Source: Hexactinellida sp. DTS-2022 (lineage: Eukaryota > Porifera > Hexactinellida). From it: a stretch of DNA of 64,000 nt. Below, in pieces: positions 23,043 through 35,267 of this stretch. The stretch is from positions 2,232,001-2,296,000 of the forward strand of contig JAPNXP010000011.1 of the NCBI GenBank assembly GCA_028753945.1, given 5' to 3'. The notes under the pieces were generated by a model that saw nothing but the letters and a program-made list of their open reading frames with translations, had not been told where the DNA came from and made no database searches. Within the stretch, counting starts at the first letter, position 1; each line of letters starts with the position of its first letter. The translations under genes and the position numbers were made by a program.

Positions 23043-23869
23043 CGCTGCAGATCACTGACTAAATGACATCAGAGTATTGTACCCCTACACAATAAATCGT
23101 CGCAATAGCCTCTGATACATGCAGTACTTGCGCAAATTTGGCAAGCTGATATGTAAGGCCAAGAAAACTCACAGTGACACAGAATCCGAAGAGAGCTGCG
23201 ACCATTCACTTCACTCCAAATCCGATGAGGATGTTGCACAGACTCTGTGAATTCAGATTACTATTTAATTCCATTGAACATCGCAGACCAGAATCGTTTG
23301 GATCTAGCTCAAGCTATGGTATATTGCAGTCAAAATCTATGCCCGCTACACATCATCCAGCTCATAGTCAATGATGTCATAAAAGCCACTAACGTATCTT
23401 CTGTCCTTGCTTCCCACAGACCCACTGCCAGGTAAAAGCTTCTTTTCTTGCCTAAGATTGGAGGTTTGAGATGGAACACAGTCCTAGTGTAGTATTGATT
23501 ATACGATTCATTCGTTATTTCTTTGGTAAGTAGTGCGTGTGGTTTCTTTCACATGTCTGATTATACTATATACCATTGACATTCGCTATCTCGAACATTT
23601 TGATTCCCCTGACAGCTGGACGTACTTGCCCATAAATTCCGCTTGGTGGTGGGACTACTAGGGCAACTATATAACTAACACATTTGGTATTAAATATTTG
23701 TAATCAGTAAACGATCTGTTGTCCATCTGGTTATATAATTATTGCCAGATATACCTCGGTTATCTATGTCTATGTATGTATATATTTAGTTGACTTTACT
23801 ATCTCTAACTACATATCTAGTACTTTGTTATCTCGTTGTCATATCCTGCACATATCTCAAGATACAAAC
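23043..23869. other. No gene seen
   Basis: Between repeat R and P-like copy 2. The left end of copy 2 should lie here but its terminus was not recognised. Confidence 0.5.
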
Positions 23870-26800
23870 ATGCCGATATAATGCTGGGCTCCTGGATGTA
23901 AGAGTAATTATTACACTACAGATCCTCATATACCGGTTTTTAAGTCACCAGAAGATATAGGAATACGACAAGCTTTGCTAAACGCTTTACATAGAGAACA
24001 CGATAATCCTCCAAGACTATTTCACGTATCATGAAGCATTTCCAAGAAACAGATATTGAGCCTACGATCAAAGTAAATGACGAAATATAAATTACACATA
24101 TAAATCGAGAGAGACCTATTCTACGTAAAGGGGATATCCCTTCCATCCTTCCTGGTTGCCCTAGCTACCTAACATCTACAAAGTCAACTCGAGCATTTCG
24201 CTTCTCTCATGGAGCGAAGGAAGAGGAATTATTTATCATTGCAAGAAAGCTTAGTCTCGAAACTCAAGTTGCGGAAGGATATAAATTTCAAGTTAGCTCT
24301 TTTTCAGACATGAAAGATAAACTATCTTCTTCTTATCCCGATCCATGGCTCGTGTGGTTTTCACAAGATAAAACAATATTGAACTTAGGGCTAAGTTCCT
24401 TCTGGAATTGAAAACCCTAATTATCTTCCTTAGTTTGTATTCTATTTACTCTCTTTATTATCTATCATTTAAAACAAAGTTTGACTCTCTAGCTCATATA
24501 CATTCCGAGTTACAGCCTGGTATGTGAATATGGAACTAAATGACATTTCATTTAATTTAACATTAATTGAAATTTACTATAAACAAAGTTACTTGAGAAA
24601 TTTGGGTAGTTATCAATGCGATGTTAATGCCTATATAGTTAGTACTAACTAGTAGCACGGGGGCGACAGAGAGCTTTAAGCAATTACGCTATATATGTCG
24701 CCGAGAAGGCCATAAAACAAAGAGGCCAGTTTCTAATTTTAATTCTAGGATAAACTATGCTACCTATTGTTGTATTTGGGTTATATATGGGGTAATCAAT
24801 GGCGCCTAAATAGCTTAACCACAAATCTGAGATTCTCAAAAGTGTTTCTAATGGACTCGCAATGGTTGATTACCCCATATACAACCCTAATAACAACAAT
24901 AGGAGGCATAGTTTATCCTAGAATTAAAATTTGAAACTGGCCTCTTTGTTTTATGGCCTTCTCGGCGACAGACCTATATAGCCGTATATTAAGTAGGCCA
25001 TGGACCACGAAACCCAGAAATCTCATCACCGATGCAATAGCACTTCTACAAAATGCTCTTTCAGTTATCGAAGAACAATCAGATGAAAATGAGGACTAAC
25101 ACTGTGACAATTCGCTTCTTTCTTTTCTACAATTTATAATTTGTCAGCTACAAAATTTGTGCGTTCCCAAGAGTAGACGAAGATATAATATACTCACTCA
25201 AATAGTCACACTAAAAGCTCATTTTATTTCTCGGACATGTTATAGCTTTCTGCAGTCTCTAGATTGCTTGGCTCTGCCCCATTTCTATACCATCCAGAAA
25301 TTATACTCTTCATTTGGTATCGATGATGAGTATACTAATTTTCTCCAACAAGCTACTGCAGCATTTAGCACTCAACAAAGGAATGTAATATTACAAATGG
25401 ATGAGATTCACATCAAACACGATCTTGCATACCTAGCAGGGAAAATTATCGGTGGTTCTCTTGATCCAAGTGATCCAACGAGCTCAGTTTTTGCCATCAT
25501 GGTATCAAGCTTATTTAAGAAATGGTCTACCATTATTCGACTTTTGCCTCTTGGTACCTCTTCTGCTACACAATTATTATCTACCATAAAATCTGTTATT
25601 TCTGATGTTGAACGATGCAATCTCTCTTTTCAAGTAATCAGTACAGATGGTTATCCTCTCAATGTAAATCTCTTTAAAATGTTATCACCCGACAATACAC
25701 TACAACCTATGGTACCACATCCCTTCGATCCTTCTCGGTGTTTATTCCTAATTTTTGACTTCGTTCATATCATGAAGTCCATTCGAAACAATTGGTTAAA
25801 TGTTAAGAATCATGACAATATGCTTCAGTATCCTTATTTTGAAGATTTTCAACAAGTAAATAATGCCTCTTTTGAAGTTATCCGTGTCTTGTATCGAGAA
25901 GAGCAATGTAAATGTGTCAAACTTGCTCCCAGACTAATCGCGAAATCTTGCTGACCAACATCTTTAGAACGACACAAAGTTGATTTAGCCTTAGAGTATT
26001 TTGTGATTCTACTAGATCAGCTGTTCAAATTAAAAACGAAGGTCGCATTGAAAAATATCAAAACCAAACTTCTGATTTTCTTACTGTTATTATTCAACTT
26101 TGGAAACTTTTCAACGTCAACAGACCTAACAAGGATATACGTCTTAACGATTATTTTTGTCTTCAATTTTGTTATAATGATGATCGTTCTAGTTTTTTAG
26201 CAAAAATTGTGGATTGGATTTATGCATGGAAAGCTCTCCCTGGCAAAGATGGTGAATTATTTCCCAGACATTTACTTGTTTAAAACACTCATGTCTCGCA
26301 TTACCAAAAATCTGTTATCATCTAACCAAAGAATGTGGATTACTTATTTTTTATCGTACTTTTTACAAACAGACGTTCTAGAACATCATTTGGGGGTATA
26401 TTTAATGATGTCAGGGGCTAATTATCGTATCTCTTATTGTCAAGTTCTCGAAAGCGAGCGCAGACTAAAGGTTTCTACAATCCTGAATATCTTTTCTAAT
26501 CAGCAATCGAACTTAACTCTAGCTGAGTTTATCAAATCCTTTTCAGCGCCACCTGATGAAACAGATAATGACACCTCGGTTGATATCAGTCTTTACTTCC
26601 CTGCAATAAGTAATTTGACTGATATCTACATTGATACTCACACCTTGCAATATTTATCTTTCATTGGTGGATATACAGTTCACCAACTATGTAATCATAT
26701 TTCGCCTTGTAGAGATTGTATGGACTTCCTAACAGTTGATACATTTCTTTATCCAGAAGACTCGGATTCGAAATACAAAATATTCGAGTTTATTGATGGG

Positions 26801-27370
26801 GGAAACCTAAAGTGGCCATCTGATGTTGTTCTTGATGCCGTAATTATTACTTGGAAAATCTTTATGATCATTGAGCAAAATGATGAATTGCTAAATCGAT
26901 TTATAGCTGGGTCATCTAGAATGACACTTGTACACCTCTCATTTTCAACGATCGAATTTCAAGAGAGTGAACATTGGAGAAATACATGTTTAAAATGCAA
27001 TACACTTGGTTGAGTTTATCTTAAAAGGATATTTACAGTCAACCTCTAATTGCATTATCTCCAATAAAGTTAAAATTTTCAATTCTATTGTATCTTTTCG
27101 GTCAAAAGAAAAGATATGTAGTCGAAAAATAAGGAAACTAAATCCACAATCAACACCTGAAAGCGATATTTTATCTGTGAAGAAACACAAAAGTACTAAT
27201 TAGATCCCATTTCGCTATTAGTATTCTCTGTATTCACATTTGTTATTGATTCATTATGCTAATTTAGAGAATATAATGAAAAGCATTGTAGTACATTGTA
27301 CATTGATATTATTACTTATAGCATATCCATGGTTTTTTAGCTATTAGGCCATATATAGAGTAGGCTATTG
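23870..27370 (+). pseudogene. P-superfamily THAP transposase relic, copy 2
   Basis: Starts with a damaged THAP domain (CWAPGCKSNYYT, then FKSPEDIGIRQALLNALHRE; the second Cys-x2-His pair is frameshifted). The DDE part is best kept at 25157-25954: RRYNILTQIVTLKAHF, QMDEIHIKHDLAYLAGKIIG, SSLFKKWSTIIRLLP, STDGYPLNVNLFKMLSPD, LIFDFVHIMKSIRNNWLN. It continues at 26207-27013 with YFLQTDVLEHHLGVYLMMSG, FIGGYTVHQL and a CxxCMDF pair. Several stops and frameshifts. The 3' terminus TAGAGTAGGCTATTG ends at 27370. A palindromic relative of the element at 46379-50430 is inserted at 24690-25002. Confidence 0.85.
24690..25002. mobile_element. Palindromic P-like MITE
   Basis: Two inverted arms of about 140 bp nearly back to back (GCCGAGAAGGCCATAAAACA left; mirror image TGTTTTATGGCCTTCTCGGC right). 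The right end AAGTAGGCCATG and the arm sequence match the long ends of the element at 46379-50430, so it is an internally deleted derivative. The extreme left end is missing or diverged, so no duplication could be read. Confidence 0.8.
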
Positions 27371-29135
27371 GTGATGTTATCCTCTCTTTACACGCTCTAT
27401 AAGTGATACTCGACTGCTTGAGTCAATTTTAAGTGAAATATATGAATTCACTCACCAGCCTAGCTCCTCTAATACCTCTAATACCCAATGTACATACGCT
27501 ACCCTTATTTCAATGGCAGTGGAACATAAACAACAAGCAATTGAAAAAGTTCCTACTTCTGATGAATTTTTCCATTGTCCAGAGCTTTCTGCACTTCAAT
27601 TCATTCTTTGTCAACTAGAAAATAGCCTCATTCCACTAACAGGCGCAGAAATAATTTGATCACCCAAATTTTGGCGCTTAAAACACATTTGATTTCGCCA
27701 GGTTTCTACAAGTATATCCAGAGTTTACCTTGTTTATCTCTTCCACACTTCCATACCTTAGAAAAGCTATATCACTCTTTTGGACTTGAAAATGAATTCT
27801 TATCTTTTCTTATACAAGCGACTAAATATTTTTCTAATGAACAAAAGCATGTCATTATCCAAATGGATGAATTACACATCAAACTTACAAAGGAGGAAAA
27901 CTAGTTGGTTCTAATCTAAATCCTGATGATCCAAACCAAAACAGTATTTGCTATCATTGTATCTAGTCTTCATAAAAAATGGTCCTGTATTGTCAGTTTA
28001 TTGCCATGCCATCTATTTCTGCTGAAAAGATATTTTCTGTTATACAATCTTGTATTTATAATTTTGAAATCAACCGGTTTATTTTTCCTACGTTTAGTTT
28101 GTCCACATTCTAAAAACGATTCGAAATAACTGGCTCAATCAAATATCTGACTTCAAAACTTTCGCTGATCCTGATTTAGACAATTTTAACACTGATTACT
28201 GTTCCTTTCCTTTGAGATTATGTTCAGCTTCTTTTCTTGAGCGCCAAAATGTCAAACTTGTCTTAAAAGTTATTCATGAATCAACAGTAGCTGCTTTAGC
28301 TGTTCAAAATGACCTACGTTGCCGAGAATTACAAACTGATGCGTCGGATTTTTTGCAAAATTCTTCTCTCGCTCTGGGAAAGAATTTTGCAATGTTTAAT
28401 TTAAACATTCCATATAACCATGTCCGTTTAAAGGATGCATTCTCTATCCCAGTGGTACTTAACCGGTGGGGAATTGAGGATCCTCAGGTGGGGAATGGAG
28501 CTTCAGGCTAAAAAGTAGTTTGGAATATTTCTTGGAATTCAACCTGTTCAATTTATTGTATTAAATTATACTTGTACTTATTTTCAGATTTCTAGGTTGA
28601 ACTCTTACGTATATTAAACAGGTATTCACTGCTTCCAGGACATATCTGCAGTGTTGTCCAGACATTCTGGACTTCTAGAGGGTTCGAGCGCCCCAAAACT
28701 TTCGCACGCTCGCTACGCTCGCCCGTTGTTCAAGATAAACATTGATACGAGAAATAGTTTGAGATTCCCTTGACATATCTAATATTAAAAAACAAAAAGC
28801 TGAATCAAATTTAGTGTGGAAATGACGAATCAATATGATTCTATACGGATTTGAGCACCTCTGGGAACCCGGGGTGCTCAAATCCATATAGAATCAAATT
28901 CAAGTATCGCCTTGACTTGCTTAGAAAATTTATATTGCCCTTTTCAAGAAATATCCTTGCCATAGGCATAACACGCTGTTCTGCTGATCCGCTATGGTCG
29001 GACCAGTTTTCATTTGCTGTAACTATGTTATATTATAGCATGGTCTAGTTTGGCTGGACTACAGAAAATCTTTGGCCGGAGAATTTCCAAAGCCTTGTTT
29101 CCCTTGTGAGAAAAAAATGCTCAATGAACATATAG

Positions 29136-29287
29136 CAGGGCTGTAAATAAATAATTTATCTTTTCTTAAATCAAATCATTTGAGATTTCAAATAATTCCA
29201 AATCAAATCATTTGCCACTCAATATTCCCGTGAATCAATTCAAATTAAATCAAATATTTGAAATATTTGGCTTGATTTACAACCCTG
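29136..29287. mobile_element. hAT-type MITE, CAAATCAAAT family, copy 1
   Basis: Starts CAGGGCTGTAAAT, ends ATTTACAACCCTG; flanks ACATATAG and ATATATAG (7 of 8). Interior almost only permutations of CAAATCAAATCATTTGA. Nested in 28450-29638. Confidence 0.85.
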
Positions 29288-29321
29288 ATATATAGTTATG
29301 TTTATATAAGTGTCACTGGAC

Positions 29322-29479
29322 CAGAGGCGGCGCGAGGGTGGGGCCAGATGGTGCCTGTGTACGAACTAAATTAAGTGTGCCACACCTCATTGATGTGAGT
29401 GTGCCCCAGTTTAACAGCCTGTGCCCCACCTGTGACGCAATTGTGCCCCACCAGTGGCGGCTGGCTGGCGCCGCCACTG
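29322..29479. mobile_element. hAT-type MITE (CAGAGGCGGCGC ends)
   Basis: Ends CAGAGGCGGCGC and GGCGCCGCCACTG; perfect 8-bp CACTGGAC (29314-29321, 29480-29487). Nested in 28450-29638. Confidence 0.9.
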
Positions 29480-30378
29480 CACTGGACTAATAACAATAAT
29501 ATTAAAAGGGATATTAAGTGTACCCATATAGTATATGAGCACCATTTACTTCTTAAATTAAGTTCATATTTAGGTGGGGAATAGAGTGACTAGGTATTCC
29601 AAATTGGGAAATGGCAGAGAAAAGGTTAAGAACCACTGCTCTATCCCATTCGTGGTAATGACGAGCGCTTTTCTTTTTTGAGGCGAGTTGTCTATTGGTT
29701 TGAAGCCTAGAGATCACTCCCTGGAAATGAAAAGGAAGGAAAATTAAGTCTCCCAACTTTTACAAGCTTTAGACATGCTTGTGTTGTGTTACCCCAAATA
29801 ACTCCAGTCCATCATTAGTGATATTAGCTAATTCATACAAGGAATGGTTGTACGAGAGTATTTTAATTTACAATCTACACAAAATACTTGAATTAAATAT
29901 TAGCCACTTAGTTTATCAATAATTCAGCTTGCAATCGAATTAATTTAGAATTTAGAAATCCATCTTCATGGTCCAAAATTATCAAGTTACTGTGGGGCAT
30001 TATGTATAGTAGGCTATGGAACCATCAATTTGCGTATATTTATCAATAATTAGCATTATACTTTCAAATCGTTATTGTAATAGGTATTACAGTTGAAACC
30101 TGGTTTTTCCAACACCGGATAATCTTACTATCAGTTTTTTTAAAACAAATTTACTGCACAGTCTCCACTAATTATTTAATTTGTTATTATAATTAATTTA
30201 TCTCTGTTTTTTGTAAATCAAGTAATTCTTGACTATCGTTTTATTCGAATTATTTATGGCTTAATCATTTCCAATTTGACTATTATATTTCCATTTGTTT
30301 TTCTAAATATAGTTTTTTTCTAACTATTGGTCTATTTTATCTATCGGGTTCTTCTAACATTCTGTTTCTTCTGACTCA

Positions 30379-30680
30379 TACCTGCCAAACTATATGAGTC
30401 CTAACCTTGGATGGGCTACATTTTCCTTGTTCATTGGCCAAAATCTCTGCAAACCCTCAATTTATTTATTGCTTGCTCATCAAGCGAATACATGCACACT
30501 TATACTACGCGAAGTTACACAACCAAGACATTACAATTATGTGGTCATTTCAAAATGAGTGGCAAGATGTACTATCATGTTATTTTTATTTTTAAGGTTA
30601 AAAAATTATTCACTTTGGGAAGGAGAAAACTTTGAATTATACGGACTGTACGACGAATCCGTGTACTTCTAAATTTGAAT
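30379..30680 (+). repeat. Diverged repeat shared with 1278-1500
   Basis: CATACCTGCCAAACTATATG, then TTCATTGGCCAAAATC and a degenerate TGCTCATCAAGCGAATACA correspond to the left half of the nested element at 1261-2183. Ends undefined. Confidence 0.55.
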
Positions 30681-30714
30681 TGTTATTTTACACAACAAAA
30701 TGATACATTTAGGG

Positions 30715-31214
30715 CAGGGGTGCCCAACCTGTGATTCGCGAATCAAATGTGATTCTTTTCCTGAAAAATATGATTCGCGAAGCATTTTGTTGCTTTTTTA
30801 AAAAATATAATATAATTTTTGAAAAAAGCATTTTACTTATTTGATCGTAAATACAATTATTATTGAATACAGTTAAAATTGATGATTCTACAATTATAAT
30901 TACGTTATTTCGGTCGTACGTCTAAATCGTACGTCTATAACTTCCAAAAACATTTGAGTAACTATAGTAACTTTATTTATGGAAGTCAAGGAAGATTGTA
31001 TCAGCGAAAAAATATTTTTGGTATTTCTTTACGAACAATTAACATTTTGACAGATATTTACGTTTTTATCGAAATTTTGGATAACACCTGCTTTTTGTTT
31101 ATTAATCTTAGTTGGTAAATTAGGGGTTTATGGAACCTCATTGTGGTCTATGATTCGAAAATTATATATCAGTTGAAATGTGATTCGCCACATGAGAAAG
31201 GTTGGGCAGCCCTG
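30715..31214. mobile_element. hAT-type MITE (CAGGGGTGCCCAACC ends)
   Basis: Starts CAGGGGTGCCCAACCTGTG, ends AAAGGTTGGGCAGCCCTG; perfect 8-bp ATTTAGGG (30707-30714, 31215-31222). Interior has repeated GTGATTCGCGAA words. In intron 1, 450 bp before exon B. Confidence 0.92.
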
Positions 31215-31663
31215 ATTTAGGGTGTAAATTATTATTAGACTCACAATCACTAATTTTGTAAATAGAAATATCTGTACCAAATGAAATATACCGTGTGCTT
31301 TTTATAGTTAGGCTAACAATCAGTTTATTCTAAAGAAATGTTAGGAAATAACTGTTTCCACCGTATTTAATATTTCAGAAAGAGATACAATGCTATATCC
31401 TATATTGCACGTTCTTAAGGAATGTTTATAAATGTAGGTATTTGTCATATTAACTGAACTATACTTTCTGAAATATATATTAGTAATATACTTTTTCGAA
31501 AATGAATTGATGTCTATTTTTGTGTATGTATATTTATTATCAACGAATTGCTTTTGAAATTCCATGACTGGCTCTGATTGCTTCAATTTTGTCATTTAAG
31601 AAGCAAAATTTATTAATTATTTCTCAGAATTTCTTATTACCATTAGTTAATATATTTGTTTAG

Positions 31664-31842
31664 GTATATTTATCGTTTTTGCAAAATGCTCGTCGACAGG
31701 GAATATTTTCTGGAAGCTGGCTATACTTTACTCCTTCACGCCGATGTTCTTGGTTGGAACTATACTAGAATGAAACCAGAAGGAAATTATCCTTATCAAA
31801 CTGAAAGCGAACGCAAAGAAAACCTCTACATTGACATTATTG
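31664..31842 (+). CDS. DOCK-family GEF, exon B (internal)
   Basis: Second recognised DOCK exon, 18.6 kb after exon A. Acceptor TTTGTTTAG, donor GTATCG. It encodes about 60 residues including YIYRFCKMLVDREYFLEAG, then YTLLLHADVLGW and YPYQTESERKENLYIDII. The YPxQTE..RKE.L block followed by II.(F)FDKGK in exon C points to the DOCK3/DOCK4 branch rather than DOCK1/2/5, judged from remembered family sequences. Phases agree on both sides: one base completes the Arg codon from exon A, and one base (G) is carried to exon C. The reading frame is intact, unlike every transposon ORF around it, which supports a living gene. Confidence 0.9.
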
Positions 31843-32059
31843 GTATCGTTTATTTATTATTTTATATTTTTAAAGTTTGGAATTATTTTATATCTCTAAA
31901 CAATATTTTAATTTTTTTCAAGCCATCATTGAATATCAATTACACCTAAGTTGGGGTCTGAAGTACAAATTGAAAAAAAACCCTTTCATTTTCACTTTCA
32001 ATTGAATTTTAGTTAACTTTCAGTTTCAGCTTCCATATTCCGAGCAAGATTTGGTTATA

Positions 32060-32253
32060 CAGTCAGGTTCTTTTATTATGAACATTCGAGGGACCTAAAA
32101 TTGTGTTCATAATAGAGAGACTTCATAATAAGCGAACTCAACTTTATACAAACCCTATGTAAGTTGTTTAATTGGGGCCATAGGGCTTGTTCATAATTAA
32201 AAATCTTCATATTAATCAGACGAAATCTTGTTCGTAATAAGCAGACCTGACTG
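32060..32253. mobile_element. TA-MITE (CAGTCAGGTTC ends), copy 1
   Basis: Left CAGTCAGGTTCTTTTATTAT, right ATAAGCAGACCTGACTG, flanked by TA. Sub-repeats of TTCATAATAAGC inside. Intron 2. Confidence 0.88.
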
Positions 32254-32667
32254 TATAACAATTTGATGTTAAGCACAAACTTCTTCACCTTTTATGTTAT
32301 GCTTCGCCTTTTCTCCATGAATCTCCATTTTTATTTATGTATAACAAATTTATGCCGGATCATTACATTTGGATATATACCAAGGTTAATCCTCTACTAG
32401 CTACACTGGTAGGTAGTTCAAAAAATTCTGCCACTCAATAATTATAAAATTATCTCGAAACAACATGTATCTCAAAGGTTTTTTAATATTCCTTTAACTC
32501 CCAAACGGTTCACACAATCTCATTGTTGCGACTCTTTTTTTGAAAGTCAAATTGATAGCTTGTGTGATTCAGTAGTTTGAAATTTATCCATTAATAATTT
32601 AATAAGATAAATCGTTTCCAAATTATCACTTTACTTTTCTCGTGAAATATTAAAATTACAATTGATA

Positions 32668-32850
32668 CAGTATAGTCTGGTCTGCTTATTTTGAACTATT
32701 TTCTTTCTCCTTAATATAATTTTTTTAATTATATACACCCCTATGTTGCCAGTTTAACAACTTACTAGGTGTTTGTTCGCTTATTATGAAGTCCCTCTAT
32801 TCTACACACATTTTGGTCCCATGATTATTCATAATAAAAGAACCTGATTG
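32668..32850. mobile_element. TA-MITE, same family, copy 2
   Basis: CAGTATAGTCTGGTCTGCTT at left, ATAATAAAAGAACCTGATTG at right, TA both sides. A truncated third copy ends at about 45960 (AGCAGACCTGACTG). Confidence 0.82.
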
Positions 32851-33412
32851 TATCAAGCTTATTAATCTTTTGTGAAAAGTTATCCCTTACTTCAACTCGT
32901 CCCAAAAATATTTGTAAATTGAAATAATGTTCGTAAATCTTGCTATTTCATCAGACAAACGTCTAGATCCACACGAAGTGTCGATTTATAACAGAGTCGG
33001 TAAATAACAGATAAACTATTATGAAAGCTCCTGGTTACATAAGGCTTTCCATGGGACATAATCATACTACTATGATTTGTTACCGTTGACCTTTCTACTC
33101 TTTTCTTTAAGAACATATTATAAAAAGATTTCTTTCTTAGTGTATTCTTTGAATTCTGCGAAGGGAAAGAAATACTACATCGAGAGGTCCTTTTCGTGTT
33201 GTTAACTTTCTTGGCACAGCTATTAGGGCAGAAAATATTAGCCATTATAATTTCTCAACTTTCATAATTTACTTGATTATGTTATCTACAAATAACATAG
33301 ACAACCTTTATACGTATATATTTTCTTTATACAATGCTTATTTGGGTAATATATAATCCAGTTAAATTGTTAGTGTTGTACTTCAGAAAATAATGTGATT
33401 CATTATATTAAA

Positions 33413-33885
33413 CTAGCGCGCTTCGCTTGCTAGGTCGCTTCGCGATAGAACACAACCACACCACCGCTTCACGGTTGGTGTGTGGTTTATACACTTCTAA
33501 CATTGATTATATAGCGTAAATAGGTATAAATAGTAAAGTTAATAATGTGAATCTTTTGTAATCACGTCATAATTCGATAATGGGTAAGCATATTGGCAAT
33601 CTGGTGTGACCATTGTATTCGCATCTTTAATGTCCATGTTATATTAAATTTTCAGATTTTTATCTCTTAGAGTGCGCGCATTATGTGCGATTAAGTGAAT
33701 TTTCAAGGTTCTCAAATATGACAATGACTTGTCGAGGTGTGAGAAATTTTGAGTGGAAACATCAACTTGTTGGCGGGTGCCAAAGGTTGCCCCTATATCC
33801 CAAAAATCAGATTTGGAAACTGTCCAGTTTCTTCAATCTACTCGGTACATACAAACAAACCAGCCTTGTGTTATAATAGTATAGA
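33413..33885 (-). mobile_element. Helitron-like non-autonomous element
   Basis: Read on the minus strand it starts TCTATACTATTATAACACAA after an A and ends AGCGCGCTAG before a T, with a hairpin ACCAACCGTGAAGCGGTGGT about 60 bases from the end. TC start, CTAG end and insertion between A and T are the Helitron pattern. 473 bp, no protein. No terminal inverted repeats or target duplication. Confidence 0.7.
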
Positions 33886-33934
33886 TATGTAATATTGACA
33901 CACAAGTATTTATGTATACAAATGTATGTATGTA

Positions 33935-34395
33935 TATTTGTTTGTTTGTTCCGAGTTTATTGAAGAAACTGGAAGGTTTCGGAATCTTTTATTGGCATAT
34001 TGGGGTAGCTTTTTTAGCCCCGAATACTAGTTGCGATTTACACCCAAATTTTGACTCCTCGCCAAATTATGACGTCTTTATCACATTTTGATATGCTTGC
34101 AAATTCACTTATTCGCTCATAATATCACCCTCTGAAATAAAATCTGAAAATTAGTAGAACATGCAAATTGATGATGCGGACATGTTGGGCATATCATATT
34201 AACAATATGCGTACTCATTACCTCTTGGTGACATAGTCATTATAATTTCAAATTGTCTAATTTGACTTTTTATGCTTATTATGCTATATAATTAATGTTA
34301 GAAGTATTAACTTCTACTATTTGTGTTCTGCCGCAAAGCTACCCAGGAAGCGAATTGCAATAGTAATACGTATATACTATATTCAGTAAAAATCC
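33935..34395 (+). mobile_element. Helitron-like element, decayed
   Basis: Plus-strand relative of the neighbouring element: TTTGTTTGTTTGTTCCGAGT, ATTGAAGAAACTGGAAGG, then GATGATGCGGACATGTTGGG and TTCTGCCGCAAAGCTACCCA at the 3' end, where CTAG is lost. Confidence 0.6.
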
Positions 34396-34539
34396 CTTGA
34401 TGTGTTATTAAATATGATATACTAAACATGCTTAGATCTTCCACAGATTTTTTTCTTGTTATTTTAAATAATTAATACTTGAAATTTCTTATGTTAATTT
34501 CTTGATCCATCTAGTATTTAAACACAATGTCAATTTTAG

Positions 34540-34821
34540 ATTTTTTTGACAAGGGAAAGATGTGGGAATTCGCCATTGAGCAAGCAAAGAAACTGTCTTT
34601 ATACTATGAAATCAACTCTTTTAATTATGGTATGTTGAGTGCAATGCATAAAAGAGTAGCGGGATTTTATTCCAATATTATCAATGAAGTCCGTGCCAGT
34701 CCGGAATATTTCCGAGTAGGTTTCTATGGTCGTGGATTCCCAAACTTTATCCAAAATACTCAGTTTATTTATCGTGGACTTGATTTTGAAAATCTTCAAA
34801 GTTTTAATGAACGTCTATCAG
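34540..34821 (+). CDS. DOCK-family GEF, exon C (DHR-2 lobe A)
   Basis: Third DOCK exon, 94 codons, after acceptor TCAATTTTAG and before donor GTAAAT. It reads DFFDKGKMWEFAIEQAKKL, then YYEINSFNY, then EYFRVGFYGRGFPNFIQ and FIYRGLDFENLQSFNERLS. The FRVGFYG.xFP signature followed by a FxYRGxxxE block is diagnostic for the DHR-2 catalytic region of DOCK exchange factors (lobe A, dimerisation side). The frame would also allow an upstream Met at 34527, but the splice phase with exon B shows that residue is intronic. The donor is only 22 bp upstream of a TA-flanked MITE (34844-35003), so read-through past the donor would enter transposon sequence. Confidence 0.95.
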
Positions 34822-34843
34822 GTAAATACAACATGTTCATATA

Positions 34844-35003
34844 CAGTGGTGTTCGGCTAATAGCAAGTCGCATTTTGCATGAAATTTGCTTGCTAATTTT
34901 AGAGGAACAAAACTAACATTAAATCCTCGCTTGGGGACAGAAAATAACTTGCTAATAGAGCAATATTGCTATTAGAGCAATTGCTATTAGGCGAACACTA
35001 CTG
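34844..35003. mobile_element. TA-MITE beside the donor of exon C
   Basis: CAGTGGTGTTCGGCTAATAG left, CTATTAGGCGAACACTACTG right, TA both sides. Interior repeats GCTATTAGAGCAAT. Begins 22 bp after the GT donor of DOCK exon C. Confidence 0.88.
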
Positions 35004-35076
35004 TATGTATTGTTTCGTATACTATGTAAATGATTATTAATATTATTTTGTTTTTATCTCAATAATTTGTTTTCTA

Positions 35077-35118
35077 TATTATTATTATTATTATTATTAT
35101 TATTGTTATTATTTATTA
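35077..35118. repeat. ATT microsatellite
   Basis: Run of ATT triplets with one GTT interruption. Confidence 0.9.
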
Positions 35119-35267
35119 TTGTACGTACTATAGTATAGTGTATTATGGTCGGTTCTAAAATGACTGCCTTGGAAAGTTATTATTATTCATCCGTAGCCCC
35201 TCCTCAGAGCAGAGTTTATTAACTAATAACTGAAATTTTCAGGTCGGGTGTCTCATGGGTTACAGAT

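Larger units (their letters stand above)
28450..29638. mobile_element. hAT-type element with two nested MITEs
   Basis: Starts CAGTGGTACTTAACCGG, ends AAGGTTAAGAACCACTG; perfect 8-bp CTCTATCC at 28442-28449 and 29639-29646; the host transposase reads on across the site. Contains MITEs at 29136-29287 and 29322-29479 and an inverted pair near 28838-28892 (GATTTGAGCACC / GGTGCTCAAATC). No transposase. Confidence 0.9.
27430..29850 (+). pseudogene. P-superfamily transposase relic, copy 4
   Basis: Begins within the transposase, right after the end of copy 2: ALQFILCQLENSLIP, ITQILALKTHLISPGFYKYI, HVIIQMDELHIKL, AIIVSSLHKKWSCIVSLLPC, FLERQNVKLVLKVIHEST, DAFSIP. After the hAT insertion (28450-29638) it resumes with DERFSFL, VVYWFEA, SLPGNEKEGKLSLPTFTSFR and HACVVLPQI. 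No THAP domain and no ends seen. Frame broken near 27655, 27905, 28040 and after 29646. Confidence 0.8.
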
